Both the position numbers and the translations under genes were made by a program. From Paenibacillus marchantiae (lineage in GTDB: Bacteria; Bacillota; Bacilli; Paenibacillales; Paenibacillaceae): a DNA stretch of 64,000 bases. The stretch spans positions 4,030,001 through 4,094,000 of the forward strand of contig NZ_CP118270.1 in assembly GCF_028771845.1 (NCBI RefSeq), in the 5' to 3' direction. Every line of letters begins with the position of its first letter. The first letter of the stretch is position 1. The notes under the pieces are model-generated. The model had not been told where the DNA came from. It did no database searches and worked only from the letters and a program-made list of their open reading frames with translations. Positions 17,398 to 24,609 of the stretch are shown in pieces.

Positions 17398-18147
17398 ATG
17401 GTAAGTACAGAAAGTCTGCTTCGGGTTGATGAAGAAAGAATTACAAGCGAGGAGATCAACAAATTAACTCCATTTCAAATATTCTCAATATTAGCTAGTT
17501 CCTTTCTGTTGTTATTGTTTTTTTATTTGGTATTCCGTTTTATAACTAAACATGATTTTCATGGATTTTTTGTTTTTTTAACCATTATTATGTCATGTGT
17601 TTTTATGGGACTAAGTTCTGATCCTGATGGAAAGGCAAAAAGAAGAATTAATGCAGCAAGGCAAGAGAAGCTAACAGGGTTGATGAATGGCTTACCAGAT
17701 TTTATTTCTTCACAAGTTTTCGCAAATGAAAAGCATGATACAGCTATCGCTATTGATGATCAGAGCAATAAGCTTTGTATAATTGATTCTGAAATCAGAG
17801 TGTTTTCTTCAAGTGATATTTTGGAATTGGAGTTAGTAGAGGATGATGTTCAATTGACAAGAACAACAAGAGGTAGCCAGGTAGGAGGAGCAATTGTAGG
17901 AAGTGTACTTGCTGGTGGAGTAGGGGCTGTCATTGGTGGGTTATCTGGACAAAAGACTACAAGTAACGATAAAGTTAAAAGGGTTTATCTGAAGTTGATG
18001 GTAAACGATATAAAGCGACCTAATGTAACAGTAGACTTTTTGAATGAGAAAAAGGAAATTCTTAAGAAAGACAAAAAGGCAATTGATGCATCAAATAAAG
18101 CTAATCACTGGTATGGAGTATTGAGCGTACTTATTAAGCGAGGGTGA
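17398..18147 (+). CDS. Membrane protein with glycine-zipper segment
   Basis: A 249-residue protein with two predicted N-terminal membrane segments (about residues 28-50 and 56-73), a cytosolic middle part, and a glycine-rich hydrophobic stretch near residues 160-185 (VGGAIVGSVLAGGVGAVIGGLSG) typical of glycine-zipper proteins that can insert into or associate with membranes. I do not recognise the full-length family. GGAGTG precedes ATG 17398. Its neighbours are an XRE regulator (divergent) and a SMI1/KNR4 protein. Confidence 0.65.
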   Translation: MVSTESLLRVDEERITSEEINKLTPFQIFSILASSFLLLLFFYLVFRFITKHDFHGFFVFLTIIMSCVFMGLSSDPDGKAKRRINAARQEKLTGLMNGLPDFISSQVFANEKHDTAIAIDDQSNKLCIIDSEIRVFSSSDILELELVEDDVQLTRTTRGSQVGGAIVGSVLAGGVGAVIGGLSGQKTTSNDKVKRVYLKLMVNDIKRPNVTVDFLNEKKEILKKDKKAIDASNKANHWYGVLSVLIKRG

Positions 18148-18293
18148 AAAGCTATCTCATCATACACATTACATAGATGCATTAATACATTATTAACAAC
18201 AAATGAAGGAATTAAGGTGATTCGTATTAAGATGATAAACTGACTTTGCAGGCTAGATCGCATAGTCATTTTTTTTAGGAAAGGACTGATTAA

Positions 18294-18791
18294 ATGAATA
18301 CATTCAGTGCATTCAAAGAATGGTCAGACCAAAACGATAGTCACATTGAAATACTTGTTCCTACTGGGAAAACGACTGTTGTCAACAAATTCAGACCAAG
18401 TGCATCCGAAGAAAAGATTAAAGAGCTTTCAAATTATTTCTCTACTCCACTACCTCCAGATTACATAAGCTTCTTACGACTATGCAATGGAGCATCCTTG
18501 TTTGAAGACCCTGAATATGGCGGCGAAAACTTCTTATACTCAGCCCAAGATGTCATGCATTACAATGAAGCATCAAATAGTAAGATTGTGGTAGCCAACA
18601 TCCTTGATGATCGAATACTGATTGATTTAGACCGCTGGCGCTCTCATGATGAACAATATCTGTTACTTTGTGAGAGTTTATATTCTGTTGAGCATACAGG
18701 TAGCTTCTACAGTAACTTTGAGACATGGCTACAGCGTTTTGTCATTTCTCAAGGCTCAAAGTTCTGGTACTGGAGAACGGATCGTATTTGA
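18294..18791 (+). CDS. SMI1/KNR4 family protein
   Basis: A 165-residue protein of the SMI1/KNR4 superfamily, a fold widely used as immunity protein against polymorphic nuclease and deaminase toxins. Diagnostic parts are the ASEEKIKELSNYFSTPLPPDYISFLRLCNGASLF segment (the LP-x-DY-x-x-FL signature) and the ENFLYSAQDVMHYNE strand. The C-terminus (FETWLQRFVISQG) matches the usual final helix. No adjacent toxin is visible, so it may be an orphan immunity gene. It has its own AAAGGA ribosome binding site and a strong terminator at 18804-18846. Confidence 0.85.
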   Translation: MNTFSAFKEWSDQNDSHIEILVPTGKTTVVNKFRPSASEEKIKELSNYFSTPLPPDYISFLRLCNGASLFEDPEYGGENFLYSAQDVMHYNEASNSKIVVANILDDRILIDLDRWRSHDEQYLLLCESLYSVEHTGSFYSNFETWLQRFVISQGSKFWYWRTDRI

Positions 18792-18803
18792 TTTAAACAA
18801 ACC

Positions 18804-18846
18804 AAAAGAACACCAGTCGTTATGAAAAAACGACTGGTGTTCTTTT
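18804..18846. terminator. Strong terminator after the SMI1/KNR4 gene
   Basis: An 18-bp perfect inverted repeat (18804-18821 / 18829-18846) begins AAAAGAACACCAG and ends TTCTTTT, with a seven-base loop. Confidence 0.85.
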
Positions 18847-19120
18847 ACAAGTATCATTTGTCAAAACCATGATTCACAAATGGAATCTATCAAATTATTA
18901 CGCTTCTTCTTTAGGTAGAGAGACCATACAACGCACTGTTGTATGAGGGACAGTTAACAATAGCTGGCAGATAGGTGTTGCGTTAGAATCATAAAAACAC
19001 GCAGACGTTATGACAAGAGATTTACTGACCATATGACGTAAAGGTAACTCTCTTGTCACACTCTTGAAGTAAGAGTTGATTTCCAAATTTTGTTTGAAAT
19101 TTTAATGGGAGTGATACTAA
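18847..19120. other. Region without a supported gene
   Basis: A minus-strand open frame of 62 codons spans 18898-19086 with a TTG start, but no ribosome binding site precedes it. Its product looks protein-like without matching a family I know. I see no other feature apart from the ribosome binding site of the next gene (GGGAGTG before 19121). Confidence 0.4.
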
Positions 19121-19426
19121 ATGAAGTATTTAAAGAACAAGCACTATTGGATAATAGCTAGTATCATCATGATCGTTTCTTTGCTTCGTCCAGCAGATTA
19201 CACAATTAATCACGAGACTTTTTTCAACGAGTACAATTATGGGGCAGTATTCCCATTCCTTTCGCTGAGAATTGTCGAACCAATGACAGGCAGCTTAAAC
19301 ATATTCAAAGTAGTGAGTGTAGCTGACAACTTCGAATTTAACATCTCTAATTTCTTAGGATCAGCATTGTCATGCTACTTGATTGCTTATCTTTTGGTTG
19401 TTATTTACCGTAAATTATTTGTTTAA
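19121..19426 (+). CDS. Small two-segment membrane protein
   Basis: A 101-residue protein with a positively charged N-terminus (MKYLKNKHYW), a first hydrophobic segment (IIASIIMIVSLL, residues 11-22), a likely external loop of about 50 residues and a second membrane segment near the C-terminus (LGSALSCYLIAYLLVVIY, 79-96). The family is unknown. GGGAGTG precedes ATG 19121 and a terminator follows directly. Confidence 0.65.
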   Translation: MKYLKNKHYWIIASIIMIVSLLRPADYTINHETFFNEYNYGAVFPFLSLRIVEPMTGSLNIFKVVSVADNFEFNISNFLGSALSCYLIAYLLVVIYRKLFV

Positions 19427-19429
19427 TCT

Positions 19430-19456
19430 AACCGCTGATTTCTCAGCGGTTTTCTT
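19430..19456 (+). terminator. Terminator of the small membrane protein gene
   Basis: AACCGCTGA (19430-19438) pairs with TCAGCGGTT (19443-19451) around a four-base loop, followed by TTCTTT. Confidence 0.8.
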
Positions 19457-19544
19457 TAGCATACTGCTTGAAAAGTGTATATCCTCTATATTGTTAGTAT
19501 AATGAATCCTAACCTTCTAATATGGGTGGGAGAGTGGAACCTCT

Positions 19545-19820
19545 TTAATTTAGAATAAGGAATTCTCCTTTTAGAACTAAATAGATTAATGACAACTTAC
19601 CAGAATCATCAACAATAACTTCTTCTTGTTCGTGTCTGTGATAAAGAACAGGATACACTTTACCAAGCGTGACATCTGTTCCAGCCGTAGTTTCTTCGGT
19701 AGTTCTCCAGTGTGTTGCTAGAGAGATATCTGTCGTTTCAATATATGTGACATTGTTATTAGGAACTTTACTAATTTTTGATTTATTTTGTATAAGAAAA
19801 TCACTGAATTTTTTACTCAT
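19545..19820 (-). CDS. Hypothetical protein (91 aa)
   Basis: A 91-residue polar protein without recognised family. It has a strong ribosome binding site (AGAAGGAAC upstream of ATG 19820) and good codon use. The segment VTLGKVYPVLYHRHEQEEVIVDDSGK, with beta-strand character and an acidic turn, resembles small phage proteins that look like partial SH3-type barrels, but this is only an impression. Confidence 0.55.
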   Translation of the reverse strand: MSKKFSDFLIQNKSKISKVPNNNVTYIETTDISLATHWRTTEETTAGTDVTLGKVYPVLYHRHEQEEVIVDDSGKLSLIYLVLKGEFLILN

Positions 19821-20001
19821 AGTTTGTGTTCCTTCTTTCTTAGCTAAATAATTATTTGAATTACATATTCCAAAAGCTTATAAATAAACTGTTTGTTAGC
19901 CGCTTCTCCTATTAGGAATAAGTATATATCGAAAGCATATAAATTACAAATATTAACAAATGTAAAATAAAATGAATTACTCTCAAGTAATATAAATAAG
20001 G

Positions 20002-20047
20002 AATAACCCACACTCTAGAGAAACTAGTTTTTAGAGTATGGGTTATT
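20002..20047. terminator. Bidirectional terminator
   Basis: AATAACCCACACTCTA (from 20002) pairs with TAGAGTATGGGTTATT (to 20047) with one internal mismatch, flanked by A- and T-rich ends. It lies downstream of the minus-strand 20108-21690 operon. Confidence 0.75.
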
Positions 20048-20107
20048 TTTGTCTAGTAGGTAGTGATCTTTAATCCAGTAATATGAATCTTCTCGTTTTA
20101 AAAAGCT

Positions 20108-20551
20108 CTACAATGTACGTTTGTCACTAAGGAAATAAAAAAATGCTGTCTCTTTAGAAAATTCTTTTTCATAATTTTCCAAGACACTTAGAGTTTCTGA
20201 AGACCTATCATGATTAAGCTTATCATTTATTAAATTTATGTACAGAGTCGATAATTCACTTAGTAAATTATCACATCGTTGACGTTTTTCATTGAACTTT
20301 TGTCTCTTTTCACTTAGAAGGTCTACTGCGAAGTTGATAAATGACACTATAGCTATTATTAGAGATATTATTTGTTGAAGATCAGCATTTAAGGTGTTAA
20401 GGGTGCTAAGCTGATACACACTTATAGCAAAGATTAATCCACTAACCCACCTGGGACTTCCCAAAATCATCCCATATAACCTACCTTTTTCAGATCGTAT
20501 TGCAAATTTAACTGAAAATAGAACTAGCCTTTTAATAATCTGATCACGCAT
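20108..20551 (-). CDS. SLATT-like two-helix membrane protein
   Basis: A 147-residue protein with two membrane helices (WVSGLIFAISVYQLSTL and IISLIIAIVSFINFAVDLL, about residues 35-80) followed by a long charged cytosolic helix (SEKRQKFNEKRQRCDNLLSELSTL). This layout fits SLATT-type effectors, predicted membrane-disrupting modules associated with nucleotide-signalling defence systems; the assignment rests on topology only. I choose ATG 20551 (TGAGGA upstream), which overlaps the end of the preceding frame at 20544-20546 and so implies translational coupling. A longer in-frame start at 20599 is less likely. Confidence 0.55.
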   Translation of the reverse strand: MRDQIIKRLVLFSVKFAIRSEKGRLYGMILGSPRWVSGLIFAISVYQLSTLNTLNADLQQIISLIIAIVSFINFAVDLLSEKRQKFNEKRQRCDNLLSELSTLYINLINDKLNHDRSSETLSVLENYEKEFSKETAFFYFLSDKRTL

Positions 20552-21472
20552 GACTATTGTCCTCATTAGTATCATCAATGGTTGTAGTGAGTTCATCATT
20601 TAGAATAACATTTAATCTACTTATAACCGTAATGATATCATTATGGATGTTTATTTCTCCAAGATTAAGAAATTCGTTACCTATTTGTTTTAATAAGTTC
20701 CTGTATCTTTTGCAATATTCTAAATTTTCAATATCTTTATTAATGAAGAGTTTTATAGTTTCACTCCATAGTTTACTACGTTTATTTATTAGTGGTTCGT
20801 CAACAACCTTTAAGAATAAGGTAAAACATACTTGTCAACTGTTGACCAATCAAGCGTAAAGTAATCTAACTCTTCTCTTATGCTTTTCTGGTCTTCTATA
20901 AGAATTGGATTAATTGACAAATCTGGACCAATTAATTCTAAAGTTTTATAACTTCCACTATAACTATTACGTATTCTTAAGATATTCCATCCACGATTTA
21001 AAAATGTATAAAGGATTGCGTTACCACTATTCTTTTTATTCTCTTCGAGGAATGTATAGCCAACAGTAACCAACGGTACCATAATGCCTAAAACTCGTTG
21101 AATAATTAAGATGATTTGAGAAAGGCCTTCAAATGTAACACTGCTAGGGAATTGGAAAAAGATTGAGCAGCTAAACAAGAATATTTCTAAAATAAAATTA
21201 AACCAAGTAGTCCCTTGGAATTTAAAACCAGTAATGTTGGAAAGCGTTGTGCTCTTTAGTTCAAGTGCATGAGCAAGCTCGAATGTAAAGATCATAGCGT
21301 AAATGAATGAAAACAAGACAGATATTAGCATTGAAATAACTAAAAAACGAAGAAAAGTTTTTCTTATTACACGCCAGTAATTGTTGAATATATTTTTAAA
21401 AACTAAATGAATGATATACATAAATACTAGCAGTGTAGGAACAATAGCAACTGCAAAATGTTCTAATGTCAT
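20544..21472 (-). pseudogene. Membrane protein gene with apparent -1 frameshift
   Basis: The first frame starts at ATG 21472 and encodes 220 residues with four or more hydrophobic segments in its first 130 residues, then a soluble part ending TVDKYVLPYS. Immediately beyond, a second minus-strand frame is open without any usable start codon from about 20837 to a stop at 20544-20546, encoding about 95 residues of convincing protein (LFLKVVDEPLINKRSKLWSE...). The two join if one T is added to the four-T run at 20823-20826 (A-run on the plus strand), giving one protein of about 308 residues. So this is either a genuine one-base deletion or an undercalled homopolymer. The joined gene overlaps both its upstream and downstream neighbours by a few bases. 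Confidence 0.6.
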
Positions 21473-21690
21473 GATTCTTTCTCATCTTTACTAAAATTAT
21501 AGATAATCGAATAATGAGATATATTCTCCATAGGAAACCATACAATTTCATAGTCTGTTTTAACTTTAATGAGTTTTTTATTTTCGGAAAACTCTATCTT
21601 TCCTTTGTATGTACTTCCATCATCAATGGACAAACAAATTGTATAACCGTTCTTCTCAGCAATCATTAGGTCTCTTATCACAATCGTCAC
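21469..21690 (-). CDS. Small hypothetical protein, first gene of a three-gene minus-strand operon
   Basis: A 73-residue protein with alternating hydrophobic and charged residues suggesting a small beta barrel (GYTICLSIDDGSTYKGKIEFSENKKLIKVKTDYEIVWFPMENISHYSII). It does not match a family I know. Its last codons overlap the next start by four bases (21469-21472), so it is translationally coupled to the membrane protein gene, and all three genes down to 20108 form one unit. AAGAGGTGA precedes the start. Confidence 0.6.
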   Translation of the reverse strand: MTIVIRDLMIAEKNGYTICLSIDDGSTYKGKIEFSENKKLIKVKTDYEIVWFPMENISHYSIIYNFSKDEKES

Positions 21691-21856
21691 CTCTTCTTTA
21701 AGTCTAAAGTCTTATATTGGTATAATCTGTATTTACTATAAAGGGAATATCTGAGATAATATTTCGTGTCCGAATACCTAGTCGAAATAAGGGGGGGAGA
21801 TCATAGGTCACACTGCAATGGAATTATGAGTAGTAAGTAAAGTGTAGAAAGGAATT

Positions 21857-21910
21857 ATGGATTTAAAGCATGTAACAAATAGTCTTTTAAAAGACTGTAA
21901 TATCATTTAA
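21857..21910 (+). CDS. Possible 17-codon leader peptide
   Basis: ATG 21857 is preceded by GAAAGGAA and runs 17 codons (MDLKHVTNSLLKDCNII) to a stop 10 bp before the toxin start. The frame contains a perfect 16-bp palindrome, AGTCTTTTAAAAGACT (21881-21896). It could be a leader controlling access to the toxin ribosome binding site, or chance. Confidence 0.3.
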   Translation: MDLKHVTNSLLKDCNII

Positions 21911-21920
21911 AGGAGTACAT

Positions 21921-23687
21921 ATGAAACCTAAAACAAAATCAGCTTTTATGAAGAAATTATTCTTAATGTTCAATATCATTGTCCTTTTATTTTCTTTATC
22001 TATTCAACCTAAAGCGAACGCTATTGCTTTTGCTCCAGCTATTGGACTTGGTGGTTTAGAAGCAGGAGCTATAATGCTTTGGGGAGGAGCTATTTTAGTA
22101 GCTGCAACAGGGACAGCGGTTGGTCTTGATCCAGAATTGATGGACGAAGTTAAAAAGTTTGGTGAACAAGCATGGAATGATGCTGATGAAATAACACGTC
22201 AAGCTATAGCATCATCTATTAGTGGTATGGATAAAATATGGAGTACTAGTAAAAAATATAGTTTGCAGTGGTCTTCGGAGGCGCAAGCATACTTAAACAA
22301 CAAATGGAATGAATATTTTGCGGCAGGGGCCTATGTTAATCCCACAACAGGTAAAATTGAAAAAATAGCTACAATTAATTCAGTAATTCTCCCTTCCTCA
22401 GTTCAAGCATCGTATCCTAGTTATGATTCTTATAAGGACTTGGGAATTTGGAAAAGAAGTTACGGCGATCTCTATATAACTGGTGTGCACGTTGACCCCC
22501 TTGGAAACATACAAATTAGTTCAAGTCCGCGTGAAACAATATGGCCTAATGTTGTTACAAATAAGAAGTATCCTAATGCTCTTGTGGCGTATAATACAGT
22601 AGTAAAAGAGCTAAAGGTTGAAAAAACCTTCCAAACAGTTAAGCCAATCTTTATCTTAAGCAACAATAACAACAGTTCCCATATACAATTTAAGCCCTTA
22701 GCTGTTCCAAACAATTTCCCTACTCAATTAACAATTCCTGCTCTAAAAGGAATTGTCAATAGTCAAGGTGAAATAACATCATTAGAGAAACCTAACATAG
22801 GAAGAGTAGGGAATAGTATCAATGGAGATGTTGCAATAAGTTATCCTACTTATGTAGGGGATGTGGGGACATTTAGCAAATCTGATGCAGTTACTGGTGC
22901 ACCAGTGGTTGCTAAACTAGAAGTTGAGATAAATGACAAAATAAATAAACAAATGAAAAAAAGAGGATGGACTGAAGACTCAATCGAGTCAACAGTAAAC
23001 GAACCTCACGAAACAAGTGAAGCTGAAAACAAAGCAAATGGTAAAGAAGCAACAGCATATTTTAACGAAGATGGCAGTTATGTTACTGTTGAGAATGAGT
23101 CAGGTTTGATCATTCAAGTTAGCAATAGGAACGACCCAGAATGGGCACCAGACAGTACAATAAAAAATCCATATCTGCCAAGAAAGGAGAAAAATTTGAG
23201 TCTTTCAAAGAATAACATTACAGACAAAGCGACAATACGTGGTGGTTTGTATTTATATAACTTTTCAGATGCAATTGATCTAATTACTTACTGTAAGGAT
23301 AATAATTTAAGCATCTTAGGAATTGATGCTTTTATAATCTCCAAGGACAAAACACAACCAGTAAGTGAGCATAGTATTGACTATTCTGTTTCTTCTAAAA
23401 ATGGAAATTGGGACAAAGCTATAACATTTCTCCAGAGTAAATCGAGTTTGAATCATATGTATGAAGTTACTTACTCAGAGGAAACAGATACATCTGTTGA
23501 AGAACCAACATACTCCGTTCTGGACTTGATCGCATATAAAGCTATGGTACAATTCGTTACTAAATATTCAGAGAAGAATCCTTCTGCTAGCTTTGAACAG
23601 TTTTTAGAGTTTGTGAAAATTTCCGAATCAGGTACTCCAATCAACTCTAACTCTTGGAAAGAGTGGAAGAACAATCTCGTTAGATAG
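21921..23687 (+). CDS. Secreted protein with colicin E5-type tRNase domain fused to immunity-like domain
   Basis: A 588-residue protein. Residues 10-36 form a signal peptide (KKLFLMFNIIVLLFSLSIQ... ending ANA). The next 300 residues contain a Gly/Ala hydrophobic stretch and an unrecognised middle region. About residues 338-425 match colicin E5-related ribonuclease domains of Gram-positive polymorphic toxins: QMKKRGWTEDSIESTVNEP, ATAYFNEDGSYVTV, IIQVSNRNDPEW and a PDSTIKNPY ending. Colicin E5 cleaves tRNAs with queuosine-type anticodons (Tyr, His, Asn, Asp). Directly in frame follows a domain resembling E5 immunity proteins (FSDAIDLITYCKDNNLSILGIDAF ... IDYS). So toxin and immunity appear to share one reading frame. 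AAAGGAG precedes ATG 21921. Confidence 0.7.
   Translation: MKPKTKSAFMKKLFLMFNIIVLLFSLSIQPKANAIAFAPAIGLGGLEAGAIMLWGGAILVAATGTAVGLDPELMDEVKKFGEQAWNDADEITRQAIASSISGMDKIWSTSKKYSLQWSSEAQAYLNNKWNEYFAAGAYVNPTTGKIEKIATINSVILPSSVQASYPSYDSYKDLGIWKRSYGDLYITGVHVDPLGNIQISSSPRETIWPNVVTNKKYPNALVAYNTVVKELKVEKTFQTVKPIFILSNNNNSSHIQFKPLAVPNNFPTQLTIPALKGIVNSQGEITSLEKPNIGRVGNSINGDVAISYPTYVGDVGTFSKSDAVTGAPVVAKLEVEINDKINKQMKKRGWTEDSIESTVNEPHETSEAENKANGKEATAYFNEDGSYVTVENESGLIIQVSNRNDPEWAPDSTIKNPYLPRKEKNLSLSKNNITDKATIRGGLYLYNFSDAIDLITYCKDNNLSILGIDAFIISKDKTQPVSEHSIDYSVSSKNGNWDKAITFLQSKSSLNHMYEVTYSEETDTSVEEPTYSVLDLIAYKAMVQFVTKYSEKNPSASFEQFLEFVKISESGTPINSNSWKEWKNNLVR
23196..23687 (+). CDS. Nested in-frame start for the E5 immunity domain
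   Basis: Within the toxin gene, AGAAAGGAG (23181-23189) precedes an in-frame TTG codon at 23196 by six bases, exactly at the boundary between toxin and immunity domains. Initiation there would give a free 163-residue immunity protein. The first 100 residues resemble E5 immunity proteins (SLSKNNITDKATIRGG, AIDLITYCKDNNLSILGIDAF, then an acidic strand region); the last 60 residues (VLDLIAYKAMVQFVTKYSEKN...) are an unrecognised helical extension. The site looks like the ancestral start of a separate immunity gene whose upstream stop codon was lost. Use of the internal start is an inference. Confidence 0.5.
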   Translation: MSLSKNNITDKATIRGGLYLYNFSDAIDLITYCKDNNLSILGIDAFIISKDKTQPVSEHSIDYSVSSKNGNWDKAITFLQSKSSLNHMYEVTYSEETDTSVEEPTYSVLDLIAYKAMVQFVTKYSEKNPSASFEQFLEFVKISESGTPINSNSWKEWKNNLVR

Positions 23688-23707
23688 TCTTTTGATTTAC
23701 TTTATGT

Positions 23708-23744
23708 AAAAAACACTATTAGCATTGAGCTATTAGTGTTTTTT
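23708..23744. terminator. Terminator of the toxin gene
   Basis: AAAAAACACTA (23708-23718) pairs with TAGTGTTTTTT (23734-23744), with an inner TAGC/GCTA stem. It is T-rich at both ends, hence probably bidirectional. Confidence 0.8.
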
Positions 23745-23811
23745 TACGTGTAATAATATGAACGAAGTAGGAAGTAAGCTTTATCCTCATTTACATTACT
23801 GATCACTTCAA

Positions 23812-24045
23812 CTAGTTTGTTTCATTATCTTTCTCAAGGGATGAATTATGCTTTTCATACTGTTCCTGAAAGTGTTTAATGATGGCTTCTTCTCTAATTT
23901 GATCAAATGTTTTATCTTTTGTTTGTTCCTGTATTTCAACAGGTATAGAGCGGGATAAGATACCAACTATGTCAACTAATCTTGGCTTTTTAGCGCTACT
24001 TGGATCAATGTTATTTGAATCTTCATAATTTTGTTCTTTGCTCAT
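23812..24045 (-). CDS. Small hypothetical protein (77 aa)
   Basis: A 77-residue, highly charged protein without membrane segments. The region KPRLVDIVGILSRSIPVEIQEQ looks helical, and the C-terminus is rich in Glu, Lys and His. GAGGGAT precedes ATG 24045. I recognise no family. It faces the toxin gene tail to tail. Confidence 0.5.
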   Translation of the reverse strand: MSKEQNYEDSNNIDPSSAKKPRLVDIVGILSRSIPVEIQEQTKDKTFDQIREEAIIKHFQEQYEKHNSSLEKDNETN

Positions 24046-24483
24046 AGTTTATCCCTCACTTGTATTAAATATTTACGAATATATCAATTGTAGTAGTTAA
24101 TTTGATAAAATCAACAACAATATTGATGCCCATTAAGCTGAAACATTAAGGATATCTTGATCTATAAAGTAAAATGAAATTGTTTTTTAGCGTTGTATAA
24201 ATGCTTAAAAGAGAAACGTTAAGTTCAATCAGTTATGCACAAAAAACTATGCAGATATACCTAGAATATCTAGAGTGTAAAATGATCTCTATAGGTTAAG
24301 TCGAACCAAAAGATTACTGTTTTATCAACGAACATGGGGTTGTTGGTTTCTTGAATTGTAAAAAGCACTGCGTTAAAGGCTAAGGATTCAGTGTATGGAG
24401 GTGAAGTTTGTGAATTTCTTTTATTGAAAGAAATACAGCACCTTTTCCTAAGAGGAACAGGTGCTGTTACATGTTCTGATACC
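24046..24483. other. Intergenic region
   Basis: No gene is supported. It holds a terminator (24435-24467) for the minus-strand pair to its right. A strong GGAGGTGAA site at 24399-24407 precedes a GTG frame of only five codons, which I do not call a gene. Confidence 0.5.
24435..24467 (-). terminator. Terminator of the 24484-25585 minus-strand pair
   Basis: ACAGCACCT (24435-24443) pairs with AGGTGCTGT (24459-24467), with inner partial pairing TCCT/AGGA. Read on the minus strand it is followed by ATTTCTTTC. Confidence 0.7.
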
Positions 24484-24609
24484 CTAAGTCCTAGCCTTCT
24501 TTAAAATATGTCCAATACCGATAATTGTAAAAAAGATTATCAACAAGACGAGCAATGCAGGTGCTGAGAATGCTTTGCCGCCGCCTAGAGCGATGCCGAC
24601 GTTACCCAT
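24484..24609 (-). CDS. 41-residue membrane peptide, YjcZ-like
   Basis: ATG 24609 is preceded by a near-perfect AGGAGGTGA ribosome binding site, and the frame encodes 41 residues: a glycine-rich start (MGNVGIALGGGKAF), one hydrophobic helix (ALLVLLIIFFTIIGIGHIL) and a basic end (KKART). This resembles the small YjcZ-type peptides common in Bacillales spores, and also small membrane toxins; sequence cannot separate these. The start lies inside the last codons of the upstream 327-residue gene, so the two are translationally coupled. Confidence 0.65.
   Translation of the reverse strand: MGNVGIALGGGKAFSAPALLVLLIIFFTIIGIGHILKKART

Noticed and set aside
18898..19086. Minus-strand 62-codon open frame
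   Set aside because: It has a TTG start without ribosome binding site and no recognisable family. The product looks somewhat protein-like, so it is noted in the gap entry but not called a gene.
20557..20859. Plus-strand open frame of 100 codons in the SLATT-like region
   Set aside because: The complementary strand carries the convincing coding signal (second part of the frameshifted membrane protein gene).
24399..24427. Strong GGAGGTGAA site followed by a GTG frame
   Set aside because: The frame stops after five codons; it is too short to call a gene and no regulated gene follows on that strand.
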